In this document: one piece after another, positions 17,398-25,368 of the stretch
Layout of the letters: each line of letters starts with the position of its first letter
How positions within the stretch are numbered: position 1 is the first letter of the stretch
Source of the DNA: Rhizobium halophilum
GTDB lineage: Bacteria; Pseudomonadota; Alphaproteobacteria; Rhizobiales; Rhizobiaceae
Length of the DNA: 64,000 nt
Direction of reading: 5' to 3'
NCBI RefSeq assembly: GCF_021648825.1
Contig: NZ_JAKJHS010000001.1
Span: 124,001 to 188,000, forward strand
Program-made: the position numbers and the translations under genes
Notes under the pieces: generated by a model
Seen by the model: the letters and a program-made list of their open reading frames with translations, nothing else
The model's database searches: none
Told to the model about the DNA's origin: nothing

Positions 17398-18294
17398 ATG
17401 ACTCGAATTCAGGCGAACCTCGTTCTTCTGCTTGCGGCCGCGATATGGGGTGGCGGTTTCGTTGCTCAATCTACGGCAATGGATAAGATAGGCCCGTTTT
17501 GGTTCGTGGGTTTGCGCTTTGCGATCGCGTCCATCGCAGTCCTCCCCTTCGTGCTGCTCGAAGCTCGCAAGTCTGCGGCGCCTGTCAGTTCCAAAGGCTG
17601 GCTCTCGTTCGGGTTCGTCGGCCTTGCCCTTTTCGGTGGTGCCATCACGCAGCAGATCGGGCTCCTGACCACAACCGTCACCAATTCAAGCTTCCTGACC
17701 GGTCTTTACGTGGTCTTCGTGCCCGTCATCTCGGTCTTCGCGCTGCGCCGCTACCCGCACTGGATCGTATGGCCTGCCGCATGCATGTCTCTGACCGGCA
17801 TCTTCCTGTTGAGCGGCGGGCAGTTCGACAACCTCACGCGCGGTGACGTGCTCAGCATCGTCTGCGCCTTCTTCTGGGCCATTCAGATCATACTGGCAGG
17901 GCTCTTCGTCACCTCGACCGGGCGACCACTCGCGCTGTCGCTCACCCAGTTTGCGGTGTGCTCCCTCTGTTGTTTGCTGATTGCTCCGTTCGTCGAAGAG
18001 ATCAGCCTTGAGGCAATCCTGTCTGCAGGTCGCGAAATCCTCTACGTCGGTATCGTCTCCTCAGGTCTCGCTTTCGTCCTGCAGGTTATTGGCCAGCGGT
18101 ACACGACCGCGCCGCAGGCTGCGATCTTTCTGTCGAGCGAAGCTCTCTTCGGCGGGCTCCTTGGAGCACTGCTCCTGGGCGAGATGCTGCCGGCGTCCGG
18201 ATACATCGGATGTGCCATTATCTTTTCAGCCATGCTGGTTGTTGAACTTGTGCCGGAATTCACCCGCCGCAAGTCAAGTCTTGGCACAACTTGA
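17398..18294 (+). CDS. EamA/DMT superfamily transporter
   Basis: 298 residues with about ten membrane helices in two EamA repeats. The first repeat begins NLVLLLAAAIWGGGFVAQ and holds GPFWFVGLRFAIA. The second ends with APQAAIFLSSEALFGGLLGALLLGE, the usual hallmark of the second repeat. Such proteins export amino acids or other metabolites; the substrate is not deducible. ATG 17398 follows GGAAA; an in-frame upstream extension to 17359 lacks similarity. Confidence 0.88.
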   Translation: MTRIQANLVLLLAAAIWGGGFVAQSTAMDKIGPFWFVGLRFAIASIAVLPFVLLEARKSAAPVSSKGWLSFGFVGLALFGGAITQQIGLLTTTVTNSSFLTGLYVVFVPVISVFALRRYPHWIVWPAACMSLTGIFLLSGGQFDNLTRGDVLSIVCAFFWAIQIILAGLFVTSTGRPLALSLTQFAVCSLCCLLIAPFVEEISLEAILSAGREILYVGIVSSGLAFVLQVIGQRYTTAPQAAIFLSSEALFGGLLGALLLGEMLPASGYIGCAIIFSAMLVVELVPEFTRRKSSLGTT

Positions 18295-18708
18295 ACTAGG
18301 TGGAAGAATTACTTCCTGCTGCGCCGCGGATCAGGCAAGGCCATAACGCTACGAAGTTGATACTTCAAACAATATTCATCTGGCGCTAAAGAACGCGCGT
18401 CCTGTCTTGTGTATCCATAGAGCGAAATAGGGTCCGCCTTACGAGCGCAAAACTTTTTCTTGCCAATTCACGATAAACGCAGCAATCTGTCCGCGTTCGG
18501 GCAATTTACGAGCATGGGAAGACCTATAAAAATGCGCTCCGGAGGCGTCAAAACTTCGGGCGGGACTTGGAGGTTGGGATCTTCCGACGTTCATGCACCG
18601 CGGTAACGACAGGGCCCCTTTCTTAAAGCTGCCTGCCACCCGCCCCTCGGGGCGTCATTCTGATGCTGTCCGGCGCTGAACACGGACAGAAGGAAAAGGA
18701 CCTGCTGC
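18295..18708 (+). other. 414-base intergenic region with the probable cspA leader
   Basis: No supported ORF. A TATAAA box at about 18523 could be the cspA -10, which would give a leader of roughly 175 bases. The last part has a hairpin, CTGTCCG (18666-18672) with CGGACAG (18683-18689), ending directly before the ribosome site AAGGAAAAGGA. The region from 18295 to about 18500 shows nothing I recognise. Confidence 0.45.
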
Positions 18709-18924
18709 ATGGCCGAAACTGGCACTGTAAAATTCTTCAACACGGACAAGGGCTTTGGCTTCATCAAACCAGACAATGGTGGTGCCGACATCTTTGTTCA
18801 CATCTCTGCCGTACAGGCTTCCGGCCTGTCTGGCTTATCTGAAAACCAAAAAGTGAGCTTCGACACGGAACCGGATCGTCGCGGCAAAGGCCCGAAGGCT
18901 GTCAATTTGCAGATCTCCGGCTAA
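18709..18924 (+). CDS. cspA: Cold-shock domain protein (CspA family)
   Basis: 71 residues, one OB-fold. The RNA-binding motifs RNP1 (KGFGFIKP) and RNP2 (DIFVHIS) are intact. It binds single-stranded RNA or DNA and melts mRNA structure. AAGGA nine bases upstream supports the ATG. A long structured leader and a strong terminator bracket it as a single-gene unit. Whether it is cold-induced or constitutive, like several rhizobial csp paralogues, cannot be told. Confidence 0.95.
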   Translation: MAETGTVKFFNTDKGFGFIKPDNGGADIFVHISAVQASGLSGLSENQKVSFDTEPDRRGKGPKAVNLQISG

Positions 18925-18956
18925 GCCAAGGGAAGGCTTTTCTATTCGAGTTGAAG

Positions 18957-18981
18957 CCCGGCAGCCATGCCGGGTTTTTTT
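18957..18981 (+). terminator. Terminator of cspA
   Basis: Stem CCCGGCA (18957-18963) and TGCCGGG (18968-18974) with loop GCCA, then seven T. The T-run overlaps the last codons of the convergent MBL-fold gene. Confidence 0.85.
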
Positions 18982-19633
18982 ATGTCGGGCGGTTCTGAAG
19001 GAACGGATTTGTCCTGCGCTCCTCGCCAATCCGCCCGCCTGGACCATGCCCGCAGAGGAAGCCGACATCATCCCCCAGCGGAAGCACCTTGTCGCGGATC
19101 GACGCCAGTAGCTGCTCGTGGCTTCCCCCCGGAAGATCCGTTCGACCAATCGATCCGTTGAACAGAACGTCGCCCAGATGGGCGAAGCCGGCTTCGCGGT
19201 TGAAATAAATAACATGGCCAGGTGCATGGCCTGGGCAATGAAGCACTTCGAAAACATGACCGTCGAAGGAAACCTGGTCGCCTTCCGTCAGAAACCGGTC
19301 TGGGGTGAGATTGCGCACGGCCATTGGGACGCCGAACATTTGCGCCTGTGCCTCAAGCCCTTGTAGCAGTGGAAGATCATCCTCCTGTGGACCGACAACG
19401 GCGATGTCCAAGGCCTTTCGCAACTCGTCGGCTCCGCCCGCATGGTCGATGTGCCCATGCGTGAGCCAGATCTCCTTGATCTTCAGGCCATTTCTCGTGA
19501 TCGCTTCGAGGATGTTCGGAACATCTCCTCCAGGATCAACGACAACGCCGATCTTGCTGTCTTCATCGAAGAGAAGAGTGCAATTCTGCTGAAAAGGTGT
19601 CACCGGGACTATGCCAGCCTGAAGTCTGCCCAT
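18980..19633 (-). CDS. MBL-fold hydrolase, glyoxalase-II/YcbL type
   Basis: 217 residues. The metal-binding HxHxDH is at 59-64 (THGHIDHAGG), with further ligands in HCPGHAPGHV and HLGDVLFNGSIGRTDLPGG and a final CGHG. Length and motifs match the YcbL-type single-domain group related to hydroxyacylglutathione hydrolase, which lacks the C-terminal glutathione-binding domain. It probably hydrolyses a thioester or lactoyl-thiol in the cytoplasm. The ATG at 19633 lies near the right edge of the frame. Its 3' end overlaps the cspA terminator tract. Confidence 0.9.
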   Translation of the reverse strand: MGRLQAGIVPVTPFQQNCTLLFDEDSKIGVVVDPGGDVPNILEAITRNGLKIKEIWLTHGHIDHAGGADELRKALDIAVVGPQEDDLPLLQGLEAQAQMFGVPMAVRNLTPDRFLTEGDQVSFDGHVFEVLHCPGHAPGHVIYFNREAGFAHLGDVLFNGSIGRTDLPGGSHEQLLASIRDKVLPLGDDVGFLCGHGPGGRIGEERRTNPFLQNRPT

Positions 19634-19688
19634 GTCTAACTCCCGCTTCCTGGGCTGACCTATAGCGGCATCAGACCGTAAAACAAGG

Positions 19689-19880
19689 CTATTGCAGGGA
19701 CGCCAGGTAGCTCGCTTCTGCCGTCACAGGTGGCGCCGTCGAAACAGTTGTCAGAAGTATGGCCGCTACAAAGACCTTGGCTGCGAGCACGCCTATGAAG
19801 ACGGGACGCAGCGGATGCTGCTGCGCTCTACTGTCCGAACCGACGATTTCAGGCTCCTCGGAAAACGAGATTGCGGCCAT
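19689..19880 (-). CDS. Small single-helix membrane protein under a general-stress promoter
   Basis: 63 residues. It has a short polar N-terminus, basic residues (QQHPLRP), and one hydrophobic helix at about 26-48 (PVFIGVLAAKVFVAAILLTTV), then a small tail. AGGAG lies about six bases before the ATG at 19880; the frame also runs upstream. What argues for a real gene is the exact EcfG-type promoter at 19909-19934 on the same strand. I do not recognise the family and assign no function. Confidence 0.55.
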   Translation of the reverse strand: MAAISFSEEPEIVGSDSRAQQHPLRPVFIGVLAAKVFVAAILLTTVSTAPPVTAEASYLASLQ

Positions 19881-20226
19881 GGTATTCTCCTGTCTGTTTG
19901 GCGACGGCAACGGCTAAAGCGGCGAATTGGTTCCGAAGCAACCTCCCCTTTGCCGCCGCCTTTCTGCCTTAGAAAAGACCTTGGCGGCCTCGGCGCCGGG
20001 CCGTCGTCACCCGGCTGATGCAACAACGATCAGACGAGGAGATAGCGCGGCTGTTAGATGCCCTAATTTGACTGCCGGTGGACCGAAGCACGCCGGCCGA
20101 TGGCCCTCCGTCGCACAAATTTGCTGTTGATTGTTCCTGCCGTTCGCGCTTTATCGACCTGAGTCCAAGAGCAAAAGAGCCGCAAGCGGATCTCCCGCAG
20201 AAGCCAAGAGGCGAAAGGAAGAAGGT
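19881..20226. other. Intergenic region between the small membrane gene and the MarR operon
   Basis: 346 bases. It contains the EcfG-like promoter at 19909-19934 (minus strand). The remainder, up to the MarR start, holds no supported gene; the in-frame extension of the MarR ORF to 20131 has no recognisable domain. Confidence 0.6.
19909..19934 (-). promoter_or_regulatory. Perfect EcfG/RpoE2-type promoter
   Basis: On the minus strand GGAAC (19934-19930), 17 bases, CGTT (19912-19909), an exact match to the alphaproteobacterial general-stress consensus GGAAC-N16/17-CGTT. It ends 28 bases before the ATG of the small membrane protein. Confidence 0.65.
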
Positions 20227-20742
20227 GTGTCACGCGCACCGGCAGCAAGAGCTGCCAAAAAGATGCAGCCGGAATTGCCGGCGGTGGACGAGGCGCTGAT
20301 CGATTTCGAGACCATCGAACTCCTGTTCTTCGCATATCGAGACTTCGTCTCCGACCCTGATGCCATCTTGGCCAAGATCGGCATGGGACGTGCTCATCAC
20401 CGTGTCGTCTACTTCGTCTCACGTCATCCCGGCCTGATGGTGACAGATCTCCTCGACCTTTTGCAGATCACCAAGCAAAGCTTAGCGCGGGTGCTCAAAC
20501 AACTGATTGAAATGGGCTATATTCGCCAAATGGCTGGTGCAAAAGACCGGCGGCAGCGGCGCCTCTATCCCACGCTGGCCGGTCGTGAACTTGCACTAGC
20601 CTTGTCGGAGCCACAGTCACGGCGCATCAGCCTCGCGATGCAGTCACTCGACTCGGACGGGCGGGCAGCTGTGTGGAAATTCCTGCGGGACATGCGGGGA
20701 CGCGACCCTGCTCTCCCGCCCGTTGAAAGCGAGCTGGAGTGA
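20227..20742 (+). CDS. MarR-family transcriptional regulator
   Basis: 171 residues. The winged helix is clear: LLDLLQITKQSLARVLKQLI as helix-turn-helix, then AGAKDRRQRRLYPTLAG as the basic wing, flanked by helices for dimerisation. I chose the GTG at 20227, which follows AAGGAAGAAG; the frame continues upstream to 20131 with low-complexity basic sequence. The stop overlaps the next gene as TGATG, so it is coupled to the response regulator. It may regulate or be regulated with that two-component pair. Confidence 0.85.
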   Translation: MSRAPAARAAKKMQPELPAVDEALIDFETIELLFFAYRDFVSDPDAILAKIGMGRAHHRVVYFVSRHPGLMVTDLLDLLQITKQSLARVLKQLIEMGYIRQMAGAKDRRQRRLYPTLAGRELALALSEPQSRRISLAMQSLDSDGRAAVWKFLRDMRGRDPALPPVESELE

Positions 20743-21437
20743 TGACAGCGATTCTATCCGATGACGCGGCCCACCTCCTAGTTGTCGACGACGATACCCG
20801 CATCCGCGATTTGCTGAGCCGGTACCTCACTGAGCAAGGGTTTCGTATTACGGTATCCGCAGACGCCGCTGACGCACGCCGGAAATTGAGCGGGCTGAAG
20901 TTCGATCTGATCATCCTGGACGTCATGATGCCCGGCGAGTCGGGGCTATCGCTGACGGAAGCGCTCAGCAAGACCAAGACAACCCCGGTGATCCTGCTGA
21001 CAGCAAAGTCGGAAGCCGATTCCCGCATCGCCGGTCTGGAGGCGGGCGCCGATGACTATCTCTCCAAACCGTTCGATCCCCGTGAGTTGGTCCTGCGCAT
21101 CAACAACATTCTGCGGCGCAGTGCTTCGGCGGAGGGGCCGAAGATCGAGCAGGTAATGTTCGGACCTTATACCTTCTCCATTCCGCGAAAGGAGCTTCGG
21201 AAGGCTGCGGAACAGATCCGCCTAACCGACCGTGAGCAGGAGATTATGCTACTGTTTGCCCTGCGCGCAGGCGACACGATTCCGCGCCATGAACTGATTG
21301 GCGATGACGCAGAGGTGGGCGAACGGACGATCGACGTGCAGATCAACCGTCTGAGGCGCAAGATCGAGGAGGATCCCGCTAACCCCGTTTATTTGCAGAC
21401 GGTCCGCGGCATCGGCTACCGATTGAGCACAGAGTGA
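20742..21437 (+). CDS. OmpR-family response regulator
   Basis: 231 residues. The receiver domain has the acidic pair in VVDDDTR, phospho-acceptor Asp60 in ILDVMMPG, Thr in LLTAKS and Lys in YLSKPFDP. A C-terminal winged helix (about 130-231) ends with ERTIDVQINRLRRKIEEDP and VRGIGYRL, the OmpR/PhoB type. Translation from ATG 20742 is coupled to the MarR gene; a GTG at 20739 also exists. It acts with the kinase 28 bases downstream. Its targets are unknown. Confidence 0.93.
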   Translation: MTAILSDDAAHLLVVDDDTRIRDLLSRYLTEQGFRITVSADAADARRKLSGLKFDLIILDVMMPGESGLSLTEALSKTKTTPVILLTAKSEADSRIAGLEAGADDYLSKPFDPRELVLRINNILRRSASAEGPKIEQVMFGPYTFSIPRKELRKAAEQIRLTDREQEIMLLFALRAGDTIPRHELIGDDAEVGERTIDVQINRLRRKIEEDPANPVYLQTVRGIGYRLSTE

Positions 21438-21465
21438 CGGCACGGATGCCGGAGGAGCAGGAGCG

Positions 21466-22845
21466 GTGGTGTTGTTCGACACCTTGAAGCGAGACATCGG
21501 CAGGTTCCGCATGCCAGGCGTGGCCGCATCCGGCCGACGCCTCAAGCGCATACTGCCGACGCGGCTCTACACGCGCTCGGTCCTGATCGTCATCATCCCC
21601 ATGATCTTGCTGCAGACGGTGGTTGCGGCCGTCTTCATGGAGCGGCACTGGCGCATGGTGACCGAAAGGCTCTCGGAGGGTGTGACCCGAGACATCGCTG
21701 CGATTATCGAGATGATCGAGCAGTTTCCGAATGACGGCGACTACAGCCGGGTGAGCCGGATCGCCGCGGAGCAACTGGATCTCAACATCCTCATAGAGCC
21801 GCCGGGCCCACTGCCGCCGCCTCGCCCCAAGCCCTTCTTCTCTATTCTGGACAGTATCCTGGCCGACCAGATCAGGAACCAGATCCAGCGCCCGTTTTGG
21901 ATTGATACTGTAGGCGACAGCCGGCTCGTCGAGATTCGTATCAACCTCGACGATAACGTGCTGAGGGTCTTTACCCGCAGAAGCCAGACCTATGCCTCCA
22001 ACACTCATATCTTCCTCGTTTGGATGGCAGGCACTGCCCTCGCCCTGACCGCGATCTCCGTACTGTTCCTCCGCGGTCAGATCCGGCCTATCCTGATGCT
22101 TGCTCAAGCAGCGGAAGCCTTCGGCAAGGGGCAGCGGATGCCCGAATTTACCCCCAAAGGGGCGGACGAGATTCGCCTTGCGGGCTCAGCCTTCATCCTG
22201 ATGCGCGAAAGGATCGAGCGTCAGATCGAGCAGCGCACCGCCATGCTGTCGGGTGTCAGCCACGACCTGCGTACGATCCTGACCCGTTTCAAGTTGCAGC
22301 TCGCTCTCGCGGGTGACCGTCCGGAACTTCATGGCATGTCAGAGGATGTGGATGCGATGCAGAACATGCTCGAGGGCTATCTGGCATTCGCCAAGGGCGA
22401 GGCAGAGGAGGATGTCGGGGAACTGCGTCTGAGCGAACTTCTTGAAAAGGTACGAGCCGACTTCCAGCGCAAGGACAAGACGATGACGTTCCGGATCGAG
22501 GGCGAGGACCTCATCTCGGTTCGGCCCAATGCGTTCACTCGTCTCGTGGACAACCTTGCAGGAAACAGCGAGCGCTATGCCGACAAGCTTCACGTGGAAG
22601 CACGGCATACGGCCCGCTGGCTGACACTGATCTTCGACGACAATGGGCCAGGAGTTCCGCCGGCCGCACGCGAAGACGTGTTCAAGCCGTTCTTCCGCCT
22701 GGATGAAGCTCGCAATATTGACAAGTCCGGAACGGGCCTGGGCCTCTCGATCGTCCGGGACATCGCCCACGCCCATGGCGGTAATGTTACCTTGGCCGAT
22801 AGTCCGCTCGGCGGATTGCGCGCGACGGTCCGGGTGCCAGCCTGA
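21466..22845 (+). CDS. Membrane sensor histidine kinase (EnvZ-like)
   Basis: 459 residues. Helix 1 is about 36-58 and helix 2 about 183-203; between them is a periplasmic domain of about 125 residues. A HAMP-like linker follows. The H-box is SGVSHDLRTIL with His266; the Pro that follows Thr in most EnvZ-type boxes is Ile. N (NLAGNSERYA), G1 (DDNGPGVPP) and G2 (GTGLGLSI) boxes are present. GTG 21466 (or 21469) follows GGAGGAGCAGGAG. It should phosphorylate the response regulator upstream; the signal is not known. Confidence 0.92.
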   Translation: MVLFDTLKRDIGRFRMPGVAASGRRLKRILPTRLYTRSVLIVIIPMILLQTVVAAVFMERHWRMVTERLSEGVTRDIAAIIEMIEQFPNDGDYSRVSRIAAEQLDLNILIEPPGPLPPPRPKPFFSILDSILADQIRNQIQRPFWIDTVGDSRLVEIRINLDDNVLRVFTRRSQTYASNTHIFLVWMAGTALALTAISVLFLRGQIRPILMLAQAAEAFGKGQRMPEFTPKGADEIRLAGSAFILMRERIERQIEQRTAMLSGVSHDLRTILTRFKLQLALAGDRPELHGMSEDVDAMQNMLEGYLAFAKGEAEEDVGELRLSELLEKVRADFQRKDKTMTFRIEGEDLISVRPNAFTRLVDNLAGNSERYADKLHVEARHTARWLTLIFDDNGPGVPPAAREDVFKPFFRLDEARNIDKSGTGLGLSIVRDIAHAHGGNVTLADSPLGGLRATVRVPA

Positions 22846-22846
22846 C

Positions 22847-23188
22847 CTAGATCAGCTTGCGGCCGTTCGGCACCGACCGATCCGCAGCAGCAAGAACAAT
22901 CGCTCCCTGCTCATCTTCGAAGCCCAGAGTTAGAACTTCTGAACGGAAGGGGCCGATCTGTCGTGGCGGAAAATTAACCACAGCCAGCACCTGCCGCCCC
23001 AGGAGATCGTCGGGCCGGTAGTGGACGGTGATCTGCGCCGAGGACGTCTTGATCCCGATCTCTGGACCGAAGTCGATCTTGAGTTTCCAAGCCGGCTTGC
23101 GCGCCTCTGGAAAGGGCAGCACTTCAACGATTGTGCCGGTGCGAATATCGACTTTCTCAAAGTCGCCGAAGGTGATTGCTTCCGTCAT
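22847..23188 (-). CDS. csaA: tRNA-binding/chaperone protein CsaA
   Basis: 113 residues, a stand-alone OB-fold of the tRNA-binding type. The start FEKVDIRTGTIVEVLPFPEARKPAWKLKIDFG and the later VVNFPPRQIGPFRSEVLTLGF match CsaA, a dimeric protein with tRNA binding and export-chaperone activity in Bacillus. It converges with the kinase and ends one base after it. It lies seven bases downstream of proC on the same strand and is likely the last gene of the ybjN-proC-csaA unit. Confidence 0.93.
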   Translation of the reverse strand: MTEAITFGDFEKVDIRTGTIVEVLPFPEARKPAWKLKIDFGPEIGIKTSSAQITVHYRPDDLLGRQVLAVVNFPPRQIGPFRSEVLTLGFEDEQGAIVLAAADRSVPNGRKLI

Positions 23189-23195
23189 GCCCGGT

Positions 23196-24011
23196 TCACC
23201 CGCCTAACTCTTCTGCACGCCTGCGAGCTTGCGCAAGGGCTTCGTCGAACAGCGGCTGCATGCCATCTTCTGCCATGAGAACAGCCAGGGCCGCGGCAGT
23301 CGTGCCCCCAGGAGAAGTCACATTCTCGCGAAGCTTCGTCGCGGGTTCAGGCAAGCGATGAAGAAGCTCGCCCGCCCCCGCGACGGTTTCCCGTGCGAGA
23401 CGCATGGCGAGGTCCGCCGGCAGGCCCAGCTTGCGGCCTGCCTCCGCCATGCACTCGACGAGGTAAAAGACATAGGCCGGCCCGCTGCCAGACACTGCGG
23501 TAACGGCATCGATATCGGCCTCGACCGAAACCCATTCGACCGGCCCGGTGACCTTCAGCAGTCCGTCGACCTGCGTCCGCTGCGCATCCGATACATGTGA
23601 GTTGGCGTAGGCGCCCGTCACACCCCGGCCTATCATCGCGGGCGTGTTCGGCATCGCTCGAACCATGGCGCCTTGCCCGAGGTGACCTTCGAGGAACGCC
23701 AGCGTCTTGCCCGCCGCCACCGAAACGACCGCCGCCTTCTCACCCACCAGATGCTTCAAAGGAGGAAGAACTGCTTCCATCGCCTGCGGCTTCACCGCAA
23801 GAAAAATAACATCAACGTCGAGGTCTTCCGGCGGGGCGGCAAAATGAAGCGCGCCGGCATCATTCATCCGCTGCAGCATTGCGTCGGAGGGAGACGGGTC
23901 AAGAACAGCAATGTCGATTCCCGGGACGCCGTTGTTCAGCCATCCCGACAGCATTGCGCCGCCCATGTTGCCTGCCCCGACGAGAAGGATGCTCGCGCGG
24001 GATAGGCTCAT
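23196..24011 (-). CDS. proC: Pyrroline-5-carboxylate reductase
   Basis: 271 residues. The N-terminal Rossmann fold is ILLVGAGNMGGAMLSGWL, and the C-terminal helical domain has the P5CR signature SGSGPAYVFYLVECMAEAGRKLG and VTSPGGTTAAALAVL. It makes proline from pyrroline-5-carboxylate with NAD(P)H in the cytoplasm. The ATG at 24011 overlaps the stop of the upstream YbjN gene (TGATG); a GTG at 24014 would add one residue. The coupling suggests co-expression with YbjN. Confidence 0.96.
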   Translation of the reverse strand: MSLSRASILLVGAGNMGGAMLSGWLNNGVPGIDIAVLDPSPSDAMLQRMNDAGALHFAAPPEDLDVDVIFLAVKPQAMEAVLPPLKHLVGEKAAVVSVAAGKTLAFLEGHLGQGAMVRAMPNTPAMIGRGVTGAYANSHVSDAQRTQVDGLLKVTGPVEWVSVEADIDAVTAVSGSGPAYVFYLVECMAEAGRKLGLPADLAMRLARETVAGAGELLHRLPEPATKLRENVTSPGGTTAAALAVLMAEDGMQPLFDEALAQARRRAEELGG

Positions 24012-24511
24012 CACGCTTCACCAACGGTCTCGAAGAGCACCGCTTCCATCGCCTTTTTCGCGTCCATGCCCGACCACACCACAAACTGGAACGCCTGGAA
24101 ATAAATTTCGCAAGCTTCCAGCGCGCTCGACAAAAGAACCTCGACCTGCTGGTTGGTCGGCTCGGCGCCGCCCGCCAGGAGCAGGGATTGCCGAAAGATG
24201 ACCACATCTTCCTGGCGCCATAAATCGAAATGCCCCATCAGAACCTGCCCATTTACATGAGACAGCAACCGGATCACTTCATTGACACGGATGTCGGGGA
24301 TCTTGAGGTCGAAGGCGCAAGCGAGATGCAACGCCTCGAACTCCTCCATCCACGCAAAAGAGACATGATAATCTGCCCAACGGCCTTGCACCGTCATGGC
24401 GATTTCGTCTTCGCCGGAGCGCTCGAATGTCCAGTCGTTAGAAGCCGCAACCACTTCGATCATGTCGACCGGATTGGACTGACGCTCGAAAGCAAAATCT
24501 ATGAGGCTCAT
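24011..24511 (-). CDS. YbjN-domain protein
   Basis: 166 residues, with the fold of the YbjN / bacterial sensory transduction regulator family: a first half with DMIEVVAASNDWTFERSGEDEI and a second with VNEVIRLLSHVNGQVLMGHFDL. These are structurally related to type III secretion chaperones and are of unknown biochemical role. ATG 24511 has AAGAAGG; the frame runs further upstream without similarity. In rhizobia it stands next to proC, as here. Confidence 0.88.
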   Translation of the reverse strand: MSLIDFAFERQSNPVDMIEVVAASNDWTFERSGEDEIAMTVQGRWADYHVSFAWMEEFEALHLACAFDLKIPDIRVNEVIRLLSHVNGQVLMGHFDLWRQEDVVIFRQSLLLAGGAEPTNQQVEVLLSSALEACEIYFQAFQFVVWSGMDAKKAMEAVLFETVGEA

Positions 24512-24913
24512 GCAGCACCTTCTTGACCGGGACAACGCGACGTTCGTGAAAGTACGCCAAACGCAGAACGCATCACCGGAAACACCCATTCAGATGACCG
24601 CCCGACCCTGACAACATATCGTTGCCACCCTGCCCGGAGCTTACCGGCCGTTTCGAATCATCATTTAAAATCAGTGTATAGTTGCAGAGTCTCCGTGCCA
24701 GCCCCTGCCCCGCAATTAGCGGTGGAGAGTTCCTGGCGCTCCTCGGAGACGGGATAAGCAGGGAGTCATAACTGACTCTGCGGACTATGTTTTTCAGGAT
24801 GTCCACAGGCTTGAAGATTTTAAGAGATTTTTAAGGGATGCCGCCCGAACGAACGGGGCCGACGGCTCCCGCCACCGGCCCCGCTCAATGATCGCGGTCA
24901 CAAGATTCGGTGA
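24512..24913. other. 402-base intergenic region
   Basis: Between ybjN and ubiK, both on the minus strand. It holds a GC-rich hairpin, CGGGGCCG (24854-24861) with CGGCCCCG (24876-24883), behind ubiK but without a T-tract. I see no ORF with a ribosome site and no recognisable RNA. An AT-richer part near 24660-24680 could be the ybjN promoter. Confidence 0.5.
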
Positions 24914-25171
24914 TCAGCCCTGGGTGGCAAGCTTCGCTTCGAGTGCCTCGATACGGGCCTTCAGTGCTTCGTTCTCATCGCGCGCGCGTGCAGCCATCTC
25001 GCGGACGGCCTCGAACTCCTCGCGCTTGACGACGTCCATATTGTTCAGGAAGCGGTCCGCCTGAGACTGAAACGCCGCCTCCGCCTCACGTCGCAGACCC
25101 TGCGCTGCACCCGCAGCGTCGGTCATAAGCTTGGCAAAGTCGTCAAGAATTCGATTTGTGCCGCTGGACAT
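24914..25171 (-). CDS. ubiK: Ubiquinone biosynthesis accessory factor UbiK-type (BMFP/YqiC) protein
   Basis: 85 residues, nearly all helix. The N-terminal helix (ILDDFAKLMTDAAGAAQGLR) resembles a membrane-associating amphipathic segment, and the C-terminus (VREMAARARDENEALKARIEALEAKL) is a coiled coil for trimer formation. This is the BMFP/YqiC family; in Enterobacteria UbiK binds UbiJ and supports aerobic ubiquinone synthesis. ATG 25171 follows AAGGGG. Function in rhizobia is inferred. Divergent from lgt. Confidence 0.85.
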   Translation of the reverse strand: MSSGTNRILDDFAKLMTDAAGAAQGLRREAEAAFQSQADRFLNNMDVVKREEFEAVREMAARARDENEALKARIEALEAKLATQG

Positions 25172-25368
25172 TGTCTTAAACCCCTTCGTTCTGGCTCGTG
25201 CCAGCCGTTTAACCTGCAAAGGAAGTAGGGTCTGACGCGCAGCCTTGCAAGCGGGATCGCCTGCGACCGAGATTCGTCTTGACCGAGGTATTGGCTGTCG
25301 CCATGTTCCCGCCCAATGCCAATCATGGACTGACGATAGTGTTCGATAGCCTCAAGTTGTTTGCGCTC

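Noticed and set aside
24854-24883. GC-rich 8-bp stem behind ubiK
   Set aside because: No T-run follows on either strand, so I do not call it a terminator; kept as a remark in the intergenic entry.
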